Assembly: GCA_029553845.1 (NCBI GenBank)
Contig: JAKPKF010000005.1
Coordinates: forward strand, 1-16,159
Direction of reading: 5' to 3'
Source of the DNA: a bacterium
GTDB taxonomy: Bacteria; Patescibacteria; Dojkabacteria; SC72
Length of the DNA: 16,159 nucleotides
How positions within the stretch are numbered: the stretch's first letter is position 1; each line of letters begins with the position of its first letter. This document shows positions 13,600 to 16,159 of the stretch, one piece after another. The translations under genes and the position numbers were made by a program. Below the pieces are notes generated by a model. That model was not told the DNA's origin, did no database searches, and worked only from the letters and a program-made list of their open reading frames with translations.

Positions 13600-13941
13600 T
13601 TAGAGACTACAAGTACAGAATTTAACTGCAATATCCTCAGTACCAGCATTAGAAATATAAAAATCTGTTTTATTGCCCTTATAAGAAAAATGAGTAACAT
13701 TACTGATCGCTGGATTTGTTGAACCACCGACCTTAAGAGTAACACCTGAATCACAATTCATAACAAATATGTTCACTTGTTCGGCGACTAATTGATCAAC
13801 TGTTGCAGCAACAATCAGTACCTTCCCGTTTTCATAAGATAATGGAATATTATCAATTGTAACATCCATCAATCTAAATGTCTCAGGAGGAGTCTGCTGA
13901 CTAAAAGTAATCGCCTCTTGTATTTTGAAAAGATCAGCCAT
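13600..13941 (-). CDS. Small beta-rich protein, first gene of the cargo operon
   Basis: The product is 113 residues. The N-terminus MADLFKIQE then Ala fits the leader pattern (I-Q-E at 9). The body is beta-rich and resembles small phage head- or fibre-decoration folds: VLIVAATVDQLVAEQVNIFV (41-60), VTLKVGGSTNPAISNVTHFS (67-86), and a C-terminus with TDFYISNAGTEDIAVKFCTC, in which AGTEDIAVKF is typical of virion beta-sandwich edges. The family is not recognised. GGAG lies 10 nt before the ATG at 13941, and a good sigma70-type promoter is 36 nt further upstream, so it is the first gene of the 13941-7003 transcript. It could be a decoration or spike protein instead of cargo; the fold makes it the least typical member. 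Confidence 0.65.
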   Translation of the reverse strand: MADLFKIQEAITFSQQTPPETFRLMDVTIDNIPLSYENGKVLIVAATVDQLVAEQVNIFVMNCDSGVTLKVGGSTNPAISNVTHFSYKGNKTDFYISNAGTEDIAVKFCTCSL

Positions 13942-13976
13942 ATAGTTCTGTCTCCTTTAAAATATTTCACGTATAA

Positions 13977-14005
13977 ATTATAGTTAATAAAATTTACCCC
14001 TTCAA
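13977..14005 (-). promoter_or_regulatory. Sigma70-type promoter for the 13941-7003 operon
   Basis: On the minus strand: -35 TTGAAG (14005-14000), a spacer of exactly 17 nt, and a perfect -10 TATAAT (13982-13977). Transcription would start near 13970, about 30 nt before the ATG at 13941. It lies just after the hairpin at 14032-14074, which would separate it from the fibre genes. This implies recognition by a host-type sigma70 polymerase. Confidence 0.65.
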
Positions 14006-14031
14006 AACTTTACAAAGGGTTCTCATTTTTT

Positions 14032-14074
14032 TTGAGAGCCGGCAAGATCTAAAAGTGAGCTTGCCGGCTCTCAA
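14032..14074 (-). terminator. Strong hairpin after the fibre-like gene (terminator-like)
   Basis: A perfect 15-bp G+C-rich stem (14032-14046 with 14060-14074, 13-nt loop) begins 3 nt beyond the stop of the minus-strand fibre gene at 14077. On the minus strand it is followed by a run of A, not T, so it is not a textbook intrinsic terminator in that direction. A second weaker stem (ACCCTTT with AAGGGGT on the minus strand, about 13996-14021) followed by AAATTTTATT may help. The core CGGCAAGATCT recurs in the hairpin at 6956-6991. Confidence 0.55.
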
Positions 14075-14076
14075 CT

Positions 14077-14961
14077 TTAAGTCAACTCAATTTTAACTTG
14101 ATCTCCAGAACCTCGTCTAAATACCAAATAAATCCTGTCAGAATCATCTGCATCCATCCAAATTGCCGCTTTACCATTTGTATCAAGAGTCGGTTCATCA
14201 TTTTGATCATATACTTTTAAAATCAGATCTTGACTACCATCATTATAATATGATGTTCCAAGAGCATAATATGTTGATCCATCATTAGTATATTCCCATT
14301 GATCAGTTGCTTCATTCCATCGAAGAGCAACATCTGTAGAAGATCCTCGTTCTACTTTGAGATAAACATCTGAACTGGGAGTACCGGTAGCATCCTGATT
14401 CAACTTGAAAGTGTCGGAATTTGTTCCACCATTATCAGCTTTATCAGCTAGACCATCAACTAAATCAGCAGTTGTTGCCAAAGTCGCTAAAGTCGCATCA
14501 AGCCCAGTAATCGCGGAAGTTGGATGACAACCAGATTCCGTCAAATCCATTAAATCTAAGTGAGATCTTACTGGATTTGAAAATATTGGTCTGGCATCAA
14601 ATATGTCTTCATTTGTTAAAACAGTAACTCCAGTTCTCACATAAACTATTGCAATTGGATAACGATTCGCTGGAATTGTTGGCAAAGTAGGAGTCGCACT
14701 CGCAGATCCATCAATATTAACAAGCATACCGGCTGGTGTTAAACAAACAACTGTCCATTTAGCATTTGAACCTGGTGCAATAATCGCGGGTGAATTTCCA
14801 CCAACATATTCAACATATGCAGCAACACCACTCAACCAACTCCAGAATCCACCAGCAGAAACTTTAATTGTCATATTTGGAGCATCTTGTGCAGTTGGAT
14901 GAAGTGTTACCATATTCCCAAATAATTTTCTATATTCATCCCCATATAGCGGATTGTTCAT
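14077..14961 (-). CDS. Fibre-like virion protein, paralogue of the 15042 gene
   Basis: The product is 294 residues. The first ~150 residues form a domain shared with the 217-aa neighbour: PLYGDEYRKLF (4-14), AQDAPNMTIKVSAGGFW (24-40), PTLPTIPANRYPIAIVYV (91-108), VLTNEDIFDARPIF (114-127), and RSHLDLMDLTESGCHPTSAI (132-151). The C-terminal half differs and contains VERGSSTDVALRWNEATDQW followed by TNDGSTYYALG, a motif typical of tail fibres and appendages, then LILKVYDQNDEP and a beta-rich end. Ala/Thr-rich repeats (LDATLATLATTADLVDGLAD) link the two halves. GGAGG lies 10 nt before the ATG at 14961. The role is probably host binding or fibre attachment at the virion surface; the receptor is unknown. 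Confidence 0.75.
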   Translation of the reverse strand: MNNPLYGDEYRKLFGNMVTLHPTAQDAPNMTIKVSAGGFWSWLSGVAAYVEYVGGNSPAIIAPGSNAKWTVVCLTPAGMLVNIDGSASATPTLPTIPANRYPIAIVYVRTGVTVLTNEDIFDARPIFSNPVRSHLDLMDLTESGCHPTSAITGLDATLATLATTADLVDGLADKADNGGTNSDTFKLNQDATGTPSSDVYLKVERGSSTDVALRWNEATDQWEYTNDGSTYYALGTSYYNDGSQDLILKVYDQNDEPTLDTNGKAAIWMDADDSDRIYLVFRRGSGDQVKIELT

Positions 14962-14993
14962 AATTTAAATTCCTCCATCAATCAAATATAATT

Positions 14994-15027
14994 GAGAATC
15001 TCTAATTATTTCTAATTAGAGATTCTC
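14994..15027. terminator. Hairpin between the two fibre-like genes
   Basis: A perfect 15-bp AT-rich stem (14994-15008 with 15013-15027, loop TTTC) lies between the minus-strand stop at 15042 and start at 14961. A TTTT follows on the plus side; on the minus side only AATTATATTTG follows. It could attenuate read-through between the two fibre genes or protect mRNA ends. The stem sequence is unrelated to the hairpins at 6956 and 14032. Confidence 0.6.
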
Positions 15028-15041
15028 TTTTCAAAAATTAT

Positions 15042-15695
15042 TTATGGACTAACACCAGAAGTTCCACTAGTACCAGAGGTACCATCTTCACCAGTATCAC
15101 CAGAAGTTCCACTAGATCCCGCTGTTCCAGAGGTTCCTGAAGTGCCAGCATGTGCATAAAGATCATCAAATAATGTTTTCAACTCTAAAATAGCACTTTG
15201 CAATTCAGTCGAAATCAATCCACTTGCTCCTGGAGTAAATGATATTGCAGAAGCTGGATGAGATCCAGTAAGCGTTAACGACATCAAATCTCTATGATCT
15301 CTAACACTCATCTCAAAATCTGGTCGCATATCATAAATCATATCTTCTGTAATCGTCGTGTCACCAGCAGATACATAAATTGCTGCTAGAGGAAATCTCC
15401 CTCTTGGCAATGTTGGTAGCACAGGCACCGCTGCTGGAGTTCCATCTAATACAACAATATTTCCAGAAGCATTAATCGTAATCAACACCCACTTAAAATC
15501 ACTTCCTGGTGCAGTAACAGTTGAAGTACTACCACCAGCATATTCTATATAACTTGCTCCAGAAGATGTATAATACCAAAATCCACCAGGAGAAACATAA
15601 GCTGTCATATCTGGTACATCTTGTGCCTTGACTCTCACATTTGCCTGTTGCATCAATGCCTTTCTAAAAGCATGTCCATAAGGCGGAATATTCAT
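15042..15695 (-). CDS. Fibre-like protein with collagen-like GTS tail
   Basis: The product is 217 residues from ATG 15693-15695, chosen because AAGGAG lies 10 nt upstream; the open frame extends 18 codons further without a ribosome binding site and overlaps the next gene. Residues 1 to about 150 match the N-terminal domain of the 294-aa fibre protein (PPYGHAFRKAL, AQDVPDMTAYVSPGGFW, LPTLPRGRFPLAAIYV, RDHRDLMSLTLTGSHPASAI). A helix follows (LQSAILELKTLFDDLYAHA), which could be a trimeric coiled coil, then eleven Gly-x-y triplets (184-216: GTS, GTA, GSS, GDT, GED, GVS) and a final Pro. Gly-Thr-Ser runs form collagen-like triple helices in some phage fibres. It ends within the collagen-like part, so another polypeptide may supply the tip. 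Confidence 0.75.
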   Translation of the reverse strand: MNIPPYGHAFRKALMQQANVRVKAQDVPDMTAYVSPGGFWYYTSSGASYIEYAGGSTSTVTAPGSDFKWVLITINASGNIVVLDGTPAAVPVLPTLPRGRFPLAAIYVSAGDTTITEDMIYDMRPDFEMSVRDHRDLMSLTLTGSHPASAISFTPGASGLISTELQSAILELKTLFDDLYAHAGTSGTSGTAGSSGTSGDTGEDGTSGTSGTSGVSP

Positions 15696-15738
15696 GATAA
15701 TAATTCTCCTTGTATGAAAATAATAAATTACAAAATGA

Positions 15739-16068
15739 CTATTGAGCATTCAAGTACGTCATTTGTAAAAAGCTATCCAATTGTGATTGTGAAAATGACG
15801 AACCACTAGTTCCAGATGTAGAAGATGTTCCACTAGATCCAGATGTTCCACTAGATCCAGATGTTCCACTAGATCCAGAAGTTCCACTAGAACCAGAAGT
15901 GGAAGAGGTTCCACTAGAACCAGAACTACCAGATGTACCTGATGTACCAGATGTACCAGATGTTCCTGATGTACCATCACCAGATGTACCAGAGGTTCCA
16001 CTGTTACCAGAAGTTCCGCTGGTTCCAGCTATTGCGTAAATTTCTTGTCCATTAAAATAAATTGCCAT
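15739..16068 (-). CDS. Short collagen-like (Gly-Thr/Ser-Ser)n protein
   Basis: The product is 109 residues. The N-terminus MAIYFNGQEIYAIA is followed by 77 residues (15-91) of Gly-x-Ser triplets, mostly GTS and GSS, with one two-residue break (GD) and two triplets in which Ser replaces Gly. The end FSQSQLDSFLQMTYLNAQ is a short amphipathic helix that could seed trimerisation. Low-complexity GTS repeats of this kind are known from phage fibres. AAGGAGG lies about 13 nt before the ATG at 16068, somewhat far. The next gene downstream ends in the same type of repeat, which suggests that the two assemble together. At DNA level the gene contains 18-bp repeats (15824-15895), so copy number may vary by slippage or recombination. 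Confidence 0.75.
   Translation of the reverse strand: MAIYFNGQEIYAIAGTSGTSGNSGTSGTSGDGTSGTSGTSGTSGTSGSSGSSGTSSTSGSSGTSGSSGTSGSSGTSGSSGTSSTSGTSGSSFSQSQLDSFLQMTYLNAQ
15824..15895. repeat. Four tandem 18-bp repeats inside the collagen-like gene
   Basis: Three identical copies of GATGTTCCACTAGATCCA (15824-15841, 15842-15859, 15860-15877) are followed by a variant copy (15878-15895) with two changes. Each unit encodes six residues (two Gly-x-Ser triplets) on the minus strand. Near-identity at DNA level, including third positions, points to recent expansion or gene conversion. Confidence 0.8.
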
Positions 16069-16086
16069 ATAATTAAATTAACCTCC

Positions 16087-16159
16087 TTATACTGGATTTA
16101 TATAGCCACCATCAGCGCATGCTTCGTATCCGATAGTAACTACTAAATCAACTGCTGTG
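16087..16159 (-). CDS. 3' end of an upstream virion-region gene (partial)
   Basis: One minus-strand frame is open from the window edge to a TAA at 16087-16089 and encodes the last 23 residues, beginning TAVDLVVTIGYEACADGG and ending INPV. The other minus frame checked closes at once. The stop is immediately followed by the AAGGAGG of the collagen-like gene, the same tight spacing as elsewhere in the operon. Too little remains to identify it; position suggests a virion protein. Confidence 0.55.
   Translation of the reverse strand, partial: TAVDLVVTIGYEACADGGYINPV

Noticed and set aside
15780..16030. Short regularly spaced repeats that could suggest a CRISPR array
   Set aside because: The units are contiguous 18-bp repeats without unique spacers and are fully explained by Gly-Thr/Ser-Ser coding.

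Overview
The window looks like part of the virion gene region of a large, AT-rich tailed bacteriophage (or a prophage of one). Nearly all genes lie close together on the minus strand behind clear GGAGG-type ribosome binding sites. They include collagen-like (Gly-Thr-Ser)n proteins, a pair of related fibre-like proteins, a large virion-like protein ending in a fibronectin type III domain, and a virion protein of the 'FYLEVARGNV' type. No tRNA, rRNA, CRISPR array, integrase or terminase is visible. The first ~700 bases have a different base composition and may be accessory or host-derived DNA.

Layout. (1) Bases 1-735: two adjacent stem-loops resembling the end of an IS200/IS605-type element, a small minus-strand gene, and a Cys-rich DUF1540-like gene on plus. 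(2) 734-1665 (minus): an encapsulated-ferritin-like (EncFtn) protein translationally coupled by ATGA overlap to a SAM-dependent methyltransferase. (3) 1789-4345 (minus): a virion structural protein and two unrecognised phage proteins. (4) 4444-6947 (plus): a MoxR-like AAA+ ATPase followed by a DUF2201-type HExxH/VWA protein, closed by a strong terminator. (5) 7003-13941 (minus): thirteen small genes plus one large virion protein, preceded by a good sigma70-type promoter at 13977-14005. (6) 14077-16159 (minus): two paralogous fibre-like proteins, a short collagen-like protein and the 3' end of another gene.

The most striking signal is in region 5. After start codons are corrected from ribosome binding sites, almost every small protein begins with a 9-12 residue leader ending in hydrophobic-x-Glu, often with Glu at exactly residue 10 (MLSIVKYLSE, MIAITKDINE, MSDIAKIINE, MFQRVNALLE, MDNTIDALNE, MLSIYRLFTE). 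This is the layout of the capsid-targeting sequence of T4 internal proteins (MKTYQEFIxE), which the prohead protease gp21 removes at (I/L)-x-E. The cluster is therefore proposed to be an arsenal of head-packaged, co-injected proteins. Six of them also share a Gly/Ala-rich hydrophobic segment followed by basic residues (five near the C-terminus, usually after an HP pair), which resembles the membrane tail of ElaB/YqjD (DUF883) proteins. The ferritin-like protein in region 2 has a similar leader (MIAVNKYFKRQDLINE), which raises the possibility that a ferritin is loaded into a phage head, as cargo is loaded into the related encapsulin shell. One cargo gene (13120-13393) carries a +1 frameshift at a homopolymer. 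These functional proposals are inference; the sequence patterns are directly visible.
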